The notes: generated from the sequence alone by a model not told the origin. A DNA stretch of 64,000 nt from Lachnospiraceae bacterium (GCA_015057585.1 SVEF01000007.1:62001-126000), one strand, 5' to 3'; counted from the first letter of the stretch, positions 34,679-43,623 are shown. A program made the numbers and translations.

Positions 34679-37600
34679 ATGAAGCTTTCGAAGGTAGACA
34701 GGATTCGTGTAGCAGTGGGGAAAACGGGGAAAACAGAAAACGGAAATTCGCAGGGGAGAGGTGTTCTTTATCGTTCTCCGAAAGGAAATAAAACGGTGGC
34801 GGTGGATGCGGTAGTTGAGGAGCGTATCCGGAACGCAAACCGCTTATATTCGGCGTTTTTTAGGTGTGCCTATCCGGAGGAACCGGAGCGGCATTTTGAA
34901 GAAATCATAAAACGTATGGCTACAGGAAAGAAGTCGGGGGCTCAGATTCTGAAGGAGTACATCGGCTATGAAGGCCAGAAGAACCGGAAACCATATACCT
35001 TCTATGTGAATAAATGCGCGTACCGCCCGGCGGGAAAAGAGTTGGGACAGGTATTACGGCTGTTTGTGAAAGAGCGTCTGGGACAGAACTGGCAGAACCC
35101 GGAGGCGGCAGAGGCGGCGGTAGCACTGCTTACCTGCCTTTGTGAGGGAAAGACAAACCGGTATACGGAAAATACAGCAGACGGCCCGGTGCTGACGGAA
35201 CTTAGTGAACAGACAGTGACGCAGTTAGAGCAGGTGAGCCGATTAGGGGGCAGCATTCTTGTGCCAAAAACAGAACGTCTGGAAACCATCGTTACGGTGA
35301 TTCTCCGTCTGACCGCGGAGCAGTGTAATACCTCGCTTTATGTAAACGGCGGAACAAAGGAAGCACAGGATGCGGATTTGGAAAAGCAGATTGCGCTTTT
35401 AAAGTCCCTGCAGACAAAGCCGCTTCTTTTGAAGGAACGGTTCGATAAAGTAACAAAACAGACCATTCGCGACGAACAGAAACTGTCCGAATTCTCTTAT
35501 AAAGATGCAACCAAAGAACGTATGGAAGCGGTTGTCGTACGCATGCGTAAGACATTGAAAAAGGGTGCGTCCAGAGAGGTGGCAGTGGAATTATTGCAGG
35601 CTCTGGCGCAATATGACGGAAAAACGTGGGATGGTTGGCTGACGCAAATGCTGGAAACGGAAGCGTCAAAGAAGAAGTTAAAGGATTTTATCCTTGCGGT
35701 AAACAAGGATTTCCATCATTTTCATGTGATTAAGTCGGTAAAGAACACAGCGGTGGCGGTGAGTCACAGCGAAGATAATACCTTACAGCTTTCCGGCGCA
35801 AAAAAGAAGACGAAGGGGGCCATGCAGGACGCCTTATTTGCGTATGCACAGTCTGAGGAAAGCTCCGACGAGACCCTGCATCGTATCAAGCGGATTCTGT
35901 TTACCTATGTTCTGGGCGGCAGGCAGGATAATACCCTGCGGCTGACCGAAAAGACACATTTGGCAAAGGAATTGCTCTGGAAGTTCCGTGGAACCGGTGC
36001 CGGGCTGTTTGACGCGGATTTTGTACCGGAGGAGGAACGGGCAGGAGAGAGTGGCAGAAAGGCAGGCTCTTATACGGACCTCGGTTGTTTGTTTGCCGAG
36101 GATGACGGCATCCGGAACCAGCGAAGAATTGCGGACCGGATTAATTATGTAAACTACGGCAATTATCTCAGAATGAGAAAGGCGGCAGAGGATGAGTTTA
36201 CCTTGTTCTGGTGCGCCTATATTAAGGATTATATTGAAGAAAATTATGTGACGAAGATTCGTGAGGCTAAGCGGACGGGCGGAAAGCGCAGACTGAAAGA
36301 AACCGACTGCGAGGCAGAACGTATGATGGAAAAGTGCTGGCACGATATCATCCGATATATCTGTGGGAAATACATTCACATCGGAAAGGCAGTGTATCAT
36401 TTTGCGATTCCGGAAGATTTACTGGCAAATCCGGGGGAAGTGCGCTCCTTTGGCGACGTACATGCAAAGTACGCGGACGGTATTACCAGCTTTGACTATG
36501 AGGATATCAAGGCAGAGGAAAATCTGCAGAAGAGTATCTTTAATGTGCTCGTTTCGGCAGTGGCGAATTATTCCCGGAGTGTGGTGGATTTAAGTTCGGA
36601 ACGGGCAGAGGAGTTAAGGCGTTTGCCGGGAAATGAACGTTTGAACGAGGACGTTTTAATGATGAAGGAAACGCATTTAAAGGAACTTTTACTTCCGGAT
36701 GCGAAAAAAAGACTGCTCCGTTATTTTGGCGGTTACAGTGCCTGCGAGGGGCTTTCGGGAGTTACCTCCGAGGAACTGGCGTGGGAAATGCGGACGGTGC
36801 TCAGCACGCTCAGAAACGAGTCCTTCCATTATACATTCGGTAAAAAGAAGAAGCTTGACTATAAGGTGGCAAAGCAGCTTTGGATGCAGGCAATCCGTGC
36901 CAACAGACAGTTGATTCTGGATAAATATTATTCGAATAACACCTGTCGGTATTATTCGCCGAACAGCATTAAAGCGCTGATTGAGCAGGGATACCGTTCC
37001 TATGAGGAACGGGAGGCGCAGATTCCGGCGTTTAAGACGGTTTGGAAAAAGGCTGAGCTGGCAAAGTATCTGGCAGATAAGAAGGTTATGCCGGCAGAAA
37101 TTTCCGGCGAGGAAAAGGAACGGGTGATTTTTCAGGGCGCATTTTATTTCTTGTTAAAAGAAATTTATTACCGGGAATTTACGGTTGGAAATACGGCGGC
37201 AAAGTATTTCTTTGATGCCGTGGAGCGTTATTGCAAAGAGAATGAAACCGGACCATATAAGAATCCGGCAAAGAGTTTTAACGATTATGTAAACGGTGCG
37301 TTTAACAATAAAGGAGTCAAAGTGCAAAAAGGCCTTTCGGATTTATACCGGGAAGGAAAAATCACATTTGGCGTGGTTTGCCAGACCATTATGGCAGAAT
37401 ATACGCAGCAGAACGAAAAGAGTGAGGGCGAAGCGATTTATCAGCATTTTAAGATGCTGTTCCCGTTGTGTATGCGAAAGGGCTTCCAGAAATATGTCGA
37501 GGAAAAGCACAAAGAACTGTTGCAGCCGGTTATCCGCGAGATGGGAAGCAGAGAGGATTTCCTCACGAATATTCATATCGGGTGCTTTGATGATTTCTGT

Positions 37601-38956
37601 CGGGAAGACGGCATGTATGAATATGACTGGTTTGTCGTGGCACACCTCATTCATCCGAAGCGTTTAAATGAGTTGGTTGGTAACTTAAAAGACTATATGC
37701 AGTTTAAACAGGACATTTTGCGTCGTGCGGATTATGTAGAGCAGTTTACGAAAGAGGAACTGGCGGCAATGAAGGCACGGACAGAGGAAAAATTGCAAAA
37801 GATTTCCGGAATCCTTCGTGTCGCTGAGTTTGTAAGAGGCATTGCAGGCCGTGTTTCCAATACCTTCTCGGATTATTACGAGAGTGAAGAAGCATATGCA
37901 TCTTATTTGGAACAGTATATTGAGTTTCCGCGTATAAAAGGCAGTACGGTATTTGAAAGCTTCCGTGATTTCTGTGTGAATACCTTGCCGGGCGGTGCAG
38001 TGATGGATGTTTACATGGATGAGAAAAATCCGCGCATCCTGCGTAACGTGGAAGTGGCAAGAATGTATGCCGGCGGCGATATCGGACTGCGCACGCGAAA
38101 GAAAGTTACGGCGGAAGAACTGAAGCGGTATTATCAGAACGAAGCGGAAGTAGCGGCACTGTTAAAGGCCGGTTTGTGCGCGACAGCGGAGGACCAAAAG
38201 CGTGTCAAGGCACAGCAGGAGCTCCGCAACCGCATTACCTTAACGGATGTTACGGAAATTCAGGAAGTAATCAACGATTTGTTGTCACAGCTTGTGACCT
38301 TCTCGTATTTCCGTGAGCGTGACGAGATGTATTTGCTTCTTGGTTTTTACTATATGGCATTACAGAGCGACGGTGACTGGGGCGAAGAACTCCGGGTGTT
38401 TGACGGAAAGAAATTGCAGGTGGAAAACGGCTTTGTACTGTACCAGTTGCTGAGTGCATTCACCTATGGACTTAATATGTACTCCGAGGCGGCACCGGAC
38501 GGAAAGGGCGGTTCGCAGGCCGGAAAAATCGGTGAATTTATCAAGGCACATCCAAACAGCTGGGACCGGGCGCTTAGGTTGTTTGTGGACGACGGAGCGT
38601 GTGAAGAGGTTTCCAGAAAGGCCAGAAACTACGTAGACCATTTCCGTTATTATGTGAAGCCGGACCGCAGTATTATGGATTTATATGCGGTATACCATGA
38701 GTATTTCTTTGACTACAGCACAAAGATGCGTAAAAGTGTATTGCAGAATTTCGCATCCATTCTGGAACGTTATTTTGTGCTGACGAAATTTAAACTGGGC
38801 GGAGAACGCGGAGCACAGACGCTGGAGGCAGAATTGTCCGGAGACAAGTTTACGTACAAATTGTCGGATACAAAGGCAAAACCGGTAGTTCTTCCGGCAA
38901 GAAACAAGGAGTTTTTAGAGAATCTGAAGAATGAACTGAATTACAGACAGGAGTAA
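34679..38956 (+). CDS. cas13a: CRISPR-associated RNA-guided ribonuclease Cas13a (type VI-A)
   Basis: A 1425-aa protein, matching the size of Lachnospiraceae Cas13a. The start (ATG 34679 after AAAGGAGAA) gives MKLSKVDRIRVAVGK, close to the N-terminus I recall for Lachnospiraceae homologues. Both HEPN ribonuclease motifs are intact: RNESFH (R712, H717) and RNYVDH (R1316, H1321). Other family-like stretches are YIHIGKAVYHFAIPED, TSFDYEDIKAEENLQ, IMAEYTQQNE, YQHFKMLFPLCMRKGF and YFRERDEMYLLLGFYYMAL. It should process pre-crRNA, cut guide-matched RNA and then cleave RNA collaterally. No cas1/cas2 or standard array is near. It is operonic with the downstream membrane protein. Confidence 0.95.
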   Translation: MKLSKVDRIRVAVGKTGKTENGNSQGRGVLYRSPKGNKTVAVDAVVEERIRNANRLYSAFFRCAYPEEPERHFEEIIKRMATGKKSGAQILKEYIGYEGQKNRKPYTFYVNKCAYRPAGKELGQVLRLFVKERLGQNWQNPEAAEAAVALLTCLCEGKTNRYTENTADGPVLTELSEQTVTQLEQVSRLGGSILVPKTERLETIVTVILRLTAEQCNTSLYVNGGTKEAQDADLEKQIALLKSLQTKPLLLKERFDKVTKQTIRDEQKLSEFSYKDATKERMEAVVVRMRKTLKKGASREVAVELLQALAQYDGKTWDGWLTQMLETEASKKKLKDFILAVNKDFHHFHVIKSVKNTAVAVSHSEDNTLQLSGAKKKTKGAMQDALFAYAQSEESSDETLHRIKRILFTYVLGGRQDNTLRLTEKTHLAKELLWKFRGTGAGLFDADFVPEEERAGESGRKAGSYTDLGCLFAEDDGIRNQRRIADRINYVNYGNYLRMRKAAEDEFTLFWCAYIKDYIEENYVTKIREAKRTGGKRRLKETDCEAERMMEKCWHDIIRYICGKYIHIGKAVYHFAIPEDLLANPGEVRSFGDVHAKYADGITSFDYEDIKAEENLQKSIFNVLVSAVANYSRSVVDLSSERAEELRRLPGNERLNEDVLMMKETHLKELLLPDAKKRLLRYFGGYSACEGLSGVTSEELAWEMRTVLSTLRNESFHYTFGKKKKLDYKVAKQLWMQAIRANRQLILDKYYSNNTCRYYSPNSIKALIEQGYRSYEEREAQIPAFKTVWKKAELAKYLADKKVMPAEISGEEKERVIFQGAFYFLLKEIYYREFTVGNTAAKYFFDAVERYCKENETGPYKNPAKSFNDYVNGAFNNKGVKVQKGLSDLYREGKITFGVVCQTIMAEYTQQNEKSEGEAIYQHFKMLFPLCMRKGFQKYVEEKHKELLQPVIREMGSREDFLTNIHIGCFDDFCREDGMYEYDWFVVAHLIHPKRLNELVGNLKDYMQFKQDILRRADYVEQFTKEELAAMKARTEEKLQKISGILRVAEFVRGIAGRVSNTFSDYYESEEAYASYLEQYIEFPRIKGSTVFESFRDFCVNTLPGGAVMDVYMDEKNPRILRNVEVARMYAGGDIGLRTRKKVTAEELKRYYQNEAEVAALLKAGLCATAEDQKRVKAQQELRNRITLTDVTEIQEVINDLLSQLVTFSYFRERDEMYLLLGFYYMALQSDGDWGEELRVFDGKKLQVENGFVLYQLLSAFTYGLNMYSEAAPDGKGGSQAGKIGEFIKAHPNSWDRALRLFVDDGACEEVSRKARNYVDHFRYYVKPDRSIMDLYAVYHEYFFDYSTKMRKSVLQNFASILERYFVLTKFKLGGERGAQTLEAELSGDKFTYKLSDTKAKPVVLPARNKEFLENLKNELNYRQE

Positions 38957-38969
38957 GGAGGCACACCCG

Positions 38970-40565
38970 ATGATAGAATTAGCAAGACTGCGCTACATTG
39001 TTCCGTTTACGTTCGGAATGCAGGAAAAAGAGTTTTCTGAAGTCTGTGCACACATTGATGCACTGCAGGCTAAGGGCAGACCGGAGTGGAAGAGGGAAAC
39101 GGAATTTAAAGGCGAACAGGATCTTTATGAGCACTGCTTACAGGATGTTTTTGTGGGAGAGAGCGAAAACAACATGGGGGCGTCTTGGAAATATGTGAAC
39201 TATTTACATAGTAAGGCGATTGATGTGCTTTTATATACCAAGCCGGAAACGGGAGAGGAAGTACGGATTCCCGTTTTAAATGCGGGGTTATATCTGTTTC
39301 AGACCGGAGTCGGTTTCTTCTGGTATGAAATCGAACCAATCGGTCCGGACGGTGCTGAACTGACGACGGACGAGTTGGTTGTGTTTCAGGAAAAATTTAA
39401 GGAACTAAACCGGCTGTATCACAGGAGTAAGGGCTTTATTACCGTTTGGGAGTCCGGTGCCATTAAGAACACGAGCGACTATGTCCTGCGTTTGCAGGCT
39501 GAGAAAGAAAGAATGCAGCAGCTTGGCGTGGAGTTACACGGGGCATCCGAAGAACGGGCAGAAGAGATACAGAAAGAGATAGAGACGTTTACGAAACGTT
39601 CACAGGAAAAGCACAAGAAATTTGACGGTGTGGAATTTACGATGGGCAACTGGATTGTAAGACTGTTAGAGCCCCTGAATCTGACGCTTCGTTTCCTGCC
39701 GGAGAGAAAGAATATTGCGTTGTATCCGTTTGCTCCGACCGTACCGGACAAAGCACTTTTGTTTAATTATGTGGTGGCAGATGGTGAAAAAGACGAAAGA
39801 CTGGATTTACAGTACCGCCTTTGCAGCGGGTATGGGGACAGTTATGAACTGCCGGAAGATATGGAAGAGCGCATTTTCCGCCCGTTCTCCAATATCAGTT
39901 GGTACGCCGTAAAAGAAGGCTGCGGCTGCATGGCAACGGTGAATGAGAAAAACCGTGCATTTTTTGTGGATGGCATGAAAGAAAACGTGATGGGAAATTA
40001 TTTCCATATGTACATTTTGTTGCTTCATCAGACATATTCGTTGTTGCATTTTTCGGAAAAGATTGCAGCAGGAATGCCGGCGACCCCGAAATATTACGTG
40101 GAAAATAACGGGGATACCCAGGAAAAACTGGTGGAACTGGAGACGGAAATCAATACCTTCCTTGTAAAGACGGTATATACGTCCGTCAGTTTCATCGAGC
40201 ATCACAACGGATTTTATAATTATGTGAAGGACAGACTTCGCATTGATGAGGACATTAACAGTCTGACGGTAGGCCTTCATTCGTTAGAAGAACTCATGGA
40301 GATGAAACGCGAGGAAGAAAAGAGTCACGAGGCAGACAAAGTGAATGCAGGTCTTGGTATTCTTTCCCTTTTGGTCATCTTTTCTGCAGTTTGGGATTTG
40401 GTGAGTTTTGTAGAAGCGATGGTAGCGGGAGAGGTTTCTCCTCTCAGTTGGATACTGACAGGCGTTGTGGTTGCATTGTTTGTTATCGCGATGATTTATA
40501 TGTTACCGGGTATGTGGCAGGGCTTAAAGAATGCCGGGGAAGAAAAAAGAAGGAAAAGCAAATAA
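38970..40565 (+). CDS. Cas13a-linked membrane protein with CorA-like architecture
   Basis: A 531-aa protein starting 13 bp after the cas13a stop, with TAAGGAGG overlapping that stop, so translation is coupled. A large soluble N-terminal part contains a coiled coil (about residues 170-215). A helical stretch near 385-455 then leads into two membrane helices, about 461-482 (GLGILSLLVIFSAVWDLVSF) and 493-514 (SWILTGVVVALFVIAMIYML). The tail is basic (EEKRRKSK). This layout recalls CorA-type channels, but the GMN selectivity motif is absent. No HEPN R-x4-H pair is evident, unlike Csx28. I do not recognise the family; a role as membrane effector or Cas13a modulator is inference. Confidence 0.75.
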   Translation: MIELARLRYIVPFTFGMQEKEFSEVCAHIDALQAKGRPEWKRETEFKGEQDLYEHCLQDVFVGESENNMGASWKYVNYLHSKAIDVLLYTKPETGEEVRIPVLNAGLYLFQTGVGFFWYEIEPIGPDGAELTTDELVVFQEKFKELNRLYHRSKGFITVWESGAIKNTSDYVLRLQAEKERMQQLGVELHGASEERAEEIQKEIETFTKRSQEKHKKFDGVEFTMGNWIVRLLEPLNLTLRFLPERKNIALYPFAPTVPDKALLFNYVVADGEKDERLDLQYRLCSGYGDSYELPEDMEERIFRPFSNISWYAVKEGCGCMATVNEKNRAFFVDGMKENVMGNYFHMYILLLHQTYSLLHFSEKIAAGMPATPKYYVENNGDTQEKLVELETEINTFLVKTVYTSVSFIEHHNGFYNYVKDRLRIDEDINSLTVGLHSLEELMEMKREEEKSHEADKVNAGLGILSLLVIFSAVWDLVSFVEAMVAGEVSPLSWILTGVVVALFVIAMIYMLPGMWQGLKNAGEEKRRKSK

Positions 40566-40583
40566 AGTAATGTGGAGGCTGAT

Positions 40584-41225
40584 ATGCATATTTTTTTGAT
40601 ACGCCACGGGGAATCCATTGCAAATGTAGGGGATAATTATGTAAAACGTCTTCCGGACCATTTGGTTCCATTGACAGAGGAAGGTATCCGGCAGGCAAAG
40701 GAAAACGGAGTCTGGCTGGCACAGTACTGTAAGGAAAAAGGGATTGATTTGTCAAAGGCAAGGATTTGGCGCAGCCCGTTTTTGAGGACCCGTCAGACCT
40801 GCGATGCATTTAATGAATCCCTGGGAATCACTGATATCAGGGAAGACATTACCCTGACGGAGCAACAGTTTGGTCTGTTTGATTCCATCCCGTACGAAGA
40901 GTGGGGCGAGCGTTATCCGAATGAATACGAGGAGTACGAACGCCAAATGGCAAATTACGGTAAGTTTTATGCCCGGCTTCCTTTGGGAGAAAGTCCATTT
41001 GATGTGGCCATACGTATCCATCAGTTTCTTGGGACCATTCACCGGGATTATCAGAAACACGGAATTGATACGCTGTTCATCTTTACTCATGGAACAACGC
41101 TTCGGACGTTTTTACTCCGTTGGTTCCATTACTCGCCGGAGTGGTATCATGAGGAGCGTAATCCAAAAAATTGCTGGATCCGTGAGATTGACGGACACGA
41201 GGATCTGGGATATATCAATAAGTGA
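40584..41225 (+). CDS. Histidine phosphatase family protein (phosphoglycerate mutase-like)
   Basis: A 213-aa protein; ATG 40584 is chosen because TGGAGG sits 7 bp upstream. The catalytic motif is FLIRHGESIAN (residue ~5-12), with a second histidine in FIFTHGTTLRTFL and arginines in RSPFLRTRQTC. It may act on sugar phosphates, proteins or small phosphoesters. It lies only 18 bp after the membrane protein, so read-through from the cas13a operon is likely, but the family is common and a defence role is not implied. Confidence 0.88.
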   Translation: MHIFLIRHGESIANVGDNYVKRLPDHLVPLTEEGIRQAKENGVWLAQYCKEKGIDLSKARIWRSPFLRTRQTCDAFNESLGITDIREDITLTEQQFGLFDSIPYEEWGERYPNEYEEYERQMANYGKFYARLPLGESPFDVAIRIHQFLGTIHRDYQKHGIDTLFIFTHGTTLRTFLLRWFHYSPEWYHEERNPKNCWIREIDGHEDLGYINK

Positions 41226-41229
41226 AGTA

Positions 41230-41262
41230 AAAAAGAGTGACGCATACCGCGCCACTCTTTTT
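41230..41262 (+). terminator. Terminator at the end of the cas13a operon
   Basis: AAAGAGTG pairs with CACTCTTT, followed by T residues. First clear terminator after the cas13a promoter. Confidence 0.8.
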
Positions 41263-41316
41263 CATAAGAAAATGTATGTCATTACAGGGTTCTTTTGTAT
41301 TTTAACAGTCTTTCGC

Positions 41317-41439
41317 TTAGTAGCAGTTTCCGCTGAAGATGTTGCTGATGGAACATCCGTTACCGAAAATGTTGCTTAAGCAGGAAGAAGAATTGTTTCC
41401 GCATAAGAATGGTAATAAATAGTTCAAAATGTTACACAT
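41317..41439 (-). CDS. 40-aa cysteine-rich small peptide
   Basis: A reverse-strand ORF with an excellent ribosome binding site (AAAGGAGT, 4 bp before ATG at 41439). It encodes MCNILNYLLPFLCGNNSSSC, then LSNIFGNGCSISNIFSGNCY and a stop. There are five cysteines and an alternation of SNIF/GN elements (LSNIFGNGC, ISNIFSGNC). There is no basic leader or cleavage motif and no modifying enzyme nearby. It could be a small membrane-active peptide or a conserved stress peptide; I do not recognise it. Confidence 0.55.
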   Translation of the reverse strand: MCNILNYLLPFLCGNNSSSCLSNIFGNGCSISNIFSGNCY

Positions 41440-41551
41440 AAGTACTCCTTTCCAAAACAAATCTTTTGTTTTTAGTTTATTCACAGGTCATTTGCTGATT
41501 GGATAAACAAATACGAACCTTGTGATGTGCTAAGGATACCATGTGTGAGAG

Positions 41552-41594
41552 CAAAAAACAATGGAACCTGCTGGCACTCCTGCCAACAGGTTCC
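41552..41594 (-). terminator. Terminator of the cyclophilin gene
   Basis: Reverse strand: GGAACCTGTTGGCA pairs with TGCCAGCAGGTTCC, followed by ATTGTTTTTT. It lies just past the cyclophilin stop codon. Confidence 0.85.
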
Positions 41595-41600
41595 TCATAA

Positions 41601-42125
41601 TTACTTGTCTAATGTTTTTGGTTCCGGGTAGTCAACGCCGAAGGTATCTACGGTAACCTTTGCCATGCGCTGGGTCTCCATCGGACGGTCGGACCAGTCG
41701 GTCGGAACTTCTGCAATCTTGTTTACAACATCAAGACCTTCCGTTACCTTACCAAATGCAGCATACTGTCCGTCAAGGTGAGGAGAATTCTTGTGCATGA
41801 TAAAGAACTGGGAACCTGCGGAGTCCGGATGCTGGGCTCTTGCCATGGAAATCACACCTGCGGTGTGCTGTAAGTTATTCTTAAAACCGTTCCATGTGAA
41901 TTCACCAGGGATGGAGTAGCCAGGACCACCCATACCGGTGCCGTCAGGGCATCCGCCCTGAATCATGAAGCCTTCAATGACTCTGTGGAAAATGAGTCCG
42001 TCGTAGTAGCCTTTCTTTACGAGGGAAACAAAGTTGTTTACTGTATTTGGGGCGATTTCAGGGTAAAGTTCTACCTTGATAAGATCGCCGGATTCCATCT
42101 GAATGGTAACAATAGGATTTGCCAT
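41601..42125 (-). CDS. Peptidyl-prolyl cis-trans isomerase, cyclophilin type
   Basis: A 174-aa cytoplasmic cyclophilin. Start 42125 (MANPIVTIQMESGD) is chosen, with GGAGAG upstream; longer in-frame extensions into the repeat array are not credible. Motifs: FVSLVKKGYYDGLIFHRVIEGFMIQGGCP-type catalytic region (key residues FHRV and the active-site arginine) and AGSQFFIMHKNSPHLDGQYAAFG, in parts. Accelerates proline isomerisation in protein folding. Its promoter abuts the palindromic repeat array. Confidence 0.95.
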   Translation of the reverse strand: MANPIVTIQMESGDLIKVELYPEIAPNTVNNFVSLVKKGYYDGLIFHRVIEGFMIQGGCPDGTGMGGPGYSIPGEFTWNGFKNNLQHTAGVISMARAQHPDSAGSQFFIMHKNSPHLDGQYAAFGKVTEGLDVVNKIAEVPTDWSDRPMETQRMAKVTVDTFGVDYPEPKTLDK

Positions 42126-42196
42126 AGTTGATACTCTCCGTTTCTTGTTTTTTTGTGTGTTTGGGAATGTGAGTTTTCCCAAAACAATCCTACGAT

Positions 42197-42225
42197 AGTG
42201 TACCACGAAACCGGCAGATTGTCTA
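42197..42225 (-). promoter_or_regulatory. Promoter of the cyclophilin gene
   Basis: Reverse strand: TAGACA (42220-42225), 17-bp spacer, TACACT (42197-42202). The -35 lies 15 bp from the first palindrome of the repeat array. Confidence 0.6.
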
Positions 42226-42240
42226 TATAGGGATGAAGAA

Positions 42241-42645
42241 ACCAACAAAATGAGGAAGTGGCGCAAATTGTTGGTGTGTTAAGAAAGAGTAGAACCAACA
42301 AAACAAAGAAGATTTTGATTTGTTGGGTGGACGCAAGGAGGCTGTACCAACAAAATGAGAAAACGAATTGAATTGTTGGTGAGGTGCATTGAAGCTGAAC
42401 CAATAAAATGAGAAAAAGAACTGAATTGTTGGTGAGGCACAGGAGGAAGCAAACCAACAAAACAAGAAAAGTCTATGAATTATTGGTACGGCAAGAAAAG
42501 AGCGAACCAATAAAAACAGAAAACTTTCAATTTGTTGGTAAAGCGCAGAAAAAGCAGAACCAATAAAATAAAGAAAATCTTGATTTGTTGGTTGGGTAAG
42601 AACAAGCTGGACCAATAGAAAAGGGAAAATGCTTAAACTGTTGGG
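42241..42645. repeat. Array of eight palindromic 34-35-bp repeats, 53-bp period
   Basis: Repeats begin at 42241, 42294, 42346, 42399, 42453, 42506, 42559 and 42611. Each starts ACCAACAAAA or ACCAATAAAA and ends TTGTTGGT or a close variant, with a variable A-rich middle of about 17 bp. Between them lie seven different purine-rich segments of 18-19 bp. The period is constant at 52-54 bp. Half sites thus alternate in orientation about every 26 bp. The array fills the space between the divergent cyclophilin and MerR promoters. It is not a standard CRISPR array, because the spacers are too short and the repeat centres diverge. Confidence 0.9.
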
Positions 42646-42682
42646 AAACAAGGAAGGAAACAAGCAAAAAAATGAATTTCCC

Positions 42683-42711
42683 TTGCCGAAACAGGCACAA
42701 TCAGCTAAAAT
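42683..42711 (+). promoter_or_regulatory. Promoter of the MerR-family gene
   Basis: TTGCCG (42683-42688), 17-bp spacer, TAAAAT (42706-42711), 38 bp beyond the last palindromic repeat. Confidence 0.6.
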
Positions 42712-42792
42712 AAAGCCATAAGAGTGAGCCGAAAAACAAGAAACCAAAAACAAGAAATCAAAAAGCAGGAAAGTAAAAAGGAGACCCGGACA

Positions 42793-43620
42793 TTGAATTA
42801 TAAAGTAAGTGACCTATCTAAAATTCTGGACATATCTTCCAATACCGTGCGCCGTTATGAAGGCATGGGATATTTGTCACCGGACCGCATGGATGCCAAT
42901 GGCTACCGTGTGTACGGGGCAGAAGATGTGACTAAGATGATCATCATCAACCACTATCGGAAAATCGGCTTCAGTCATGCGGAGATTGCGGAGATTTTTA
43001 AAAGCGGCTATCATGAGAAAATTTCCATGTATGAGGGGCGTCTGGCTGCGATTGACAAGGAACTTGCGTATCTGACAGGCATCCGTCACATGTTAAAAGA
43101 TGATCTGGTACTTATGAAAAAAATAGAGGAAGTCAAGGACGGATTTTATCAGAGAGACTGTGTTCCGATGAATTATGTGCTTTACAGTGAAAACGGTGTA
43201 CTGTTAAAGGAAGAAGGACGCTTGGACACAATTCAGGAATTCTTTTATAATGCGTCGGAACTCCGGTATGTTTACATATTTAAAAAAGAAGAGATTGCAC
43301 AAGGGATATTAAACTGTAATGAAGGCATTGCAGTAAAGGAAGTGCATATGGAGCGCTTTGGCCTGGCGAAAAATGAGTTTACCTGTGCCTATGAACAGAA
43401 GCCGAGTATTATGAAGATTGCCAAATTTCCGCTGAATTTCAGTGAACTTTCCGGAGAGCAAAAGCAGACGCTGTTTGAGGAGGTTTTCGGAGATGTGACA
43501 GAGTTCATGAAAGAAAACCAATATGAGATGGCCGGGGATGTCATAGGAATCAAAATTTCCATGTCCTTGGCAGAAGATGCGGAAGAGCAGTATGTGCTGG
43601 TAAGTGTGCCGGTGCAATAA
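42793..43620 (+). CDS. MerR-family transcriptional regulator
   Basis: A 275-aa regulator. TTG 42793 is preferred, having AAAAGGAG at 42777-42784; the GTG at 42724 would add a low-complexity Lys/Gln/Glu stretch and has no box. The N-terminal winged helix is YKVSDLSKILDISSNTVRRY, followed by YRVYGAEDVTKM; a coiled-coil dimerisation helix comes next (residues ~75-120). The remaining 150 residues form an effector-binding domain of GyrI-like size, with no cysteine metal site seen. It faces the palindromic array and may bind it. Confidence 0.88.
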   Translation: MNYKVSDLSKILDISSNTVRRYEGMGYLSPDRMDANGYRVYGAEDVTKMIIINHYRKIGFSHAEIAEIFKSGYHEKISMYEGRLAAIDKELAYLTGIRHMLKDDLVLMKKIEEVKDGFYQRDCVPMNYVLYSENGVLLKEEGRLDTIQEFFYNASELRYVYIFKKEEIAQGILNCNEGIAVKEVHMERFGLAKNEFTCAYEQKPSIMKIAKFPLNFSELSGEQKQTLFEEVFGDVTEFMKENQYEMAGDVIGIKISMSLAEDAEEQYVLVSVPVQ

Positions 43621-43623
43621 ACG

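Noticed and set aside
35002-38641. Several reverse-strand ORFs of 60-190 codons inside cas13a
   Set aside because: They are shadows of the strongly coding forward frame, without ribosome binding sites or recognisable domains.
40584-41225. The histidine phosphatase as part of the defence system
   Set aside because: The family is widespread in housekeeping roles; adjacency alone is not enough, although read-through transcription is possible.
42241-42645. The eight-repeat array as the CRISPR array of Cas13a
   Set aside because: Gaps are only 18-19 bp against the ~28-30 nt expected for Cas13a, repeat centres are not conserved, and the palindrome has no resemblance to type VI-A repeats.
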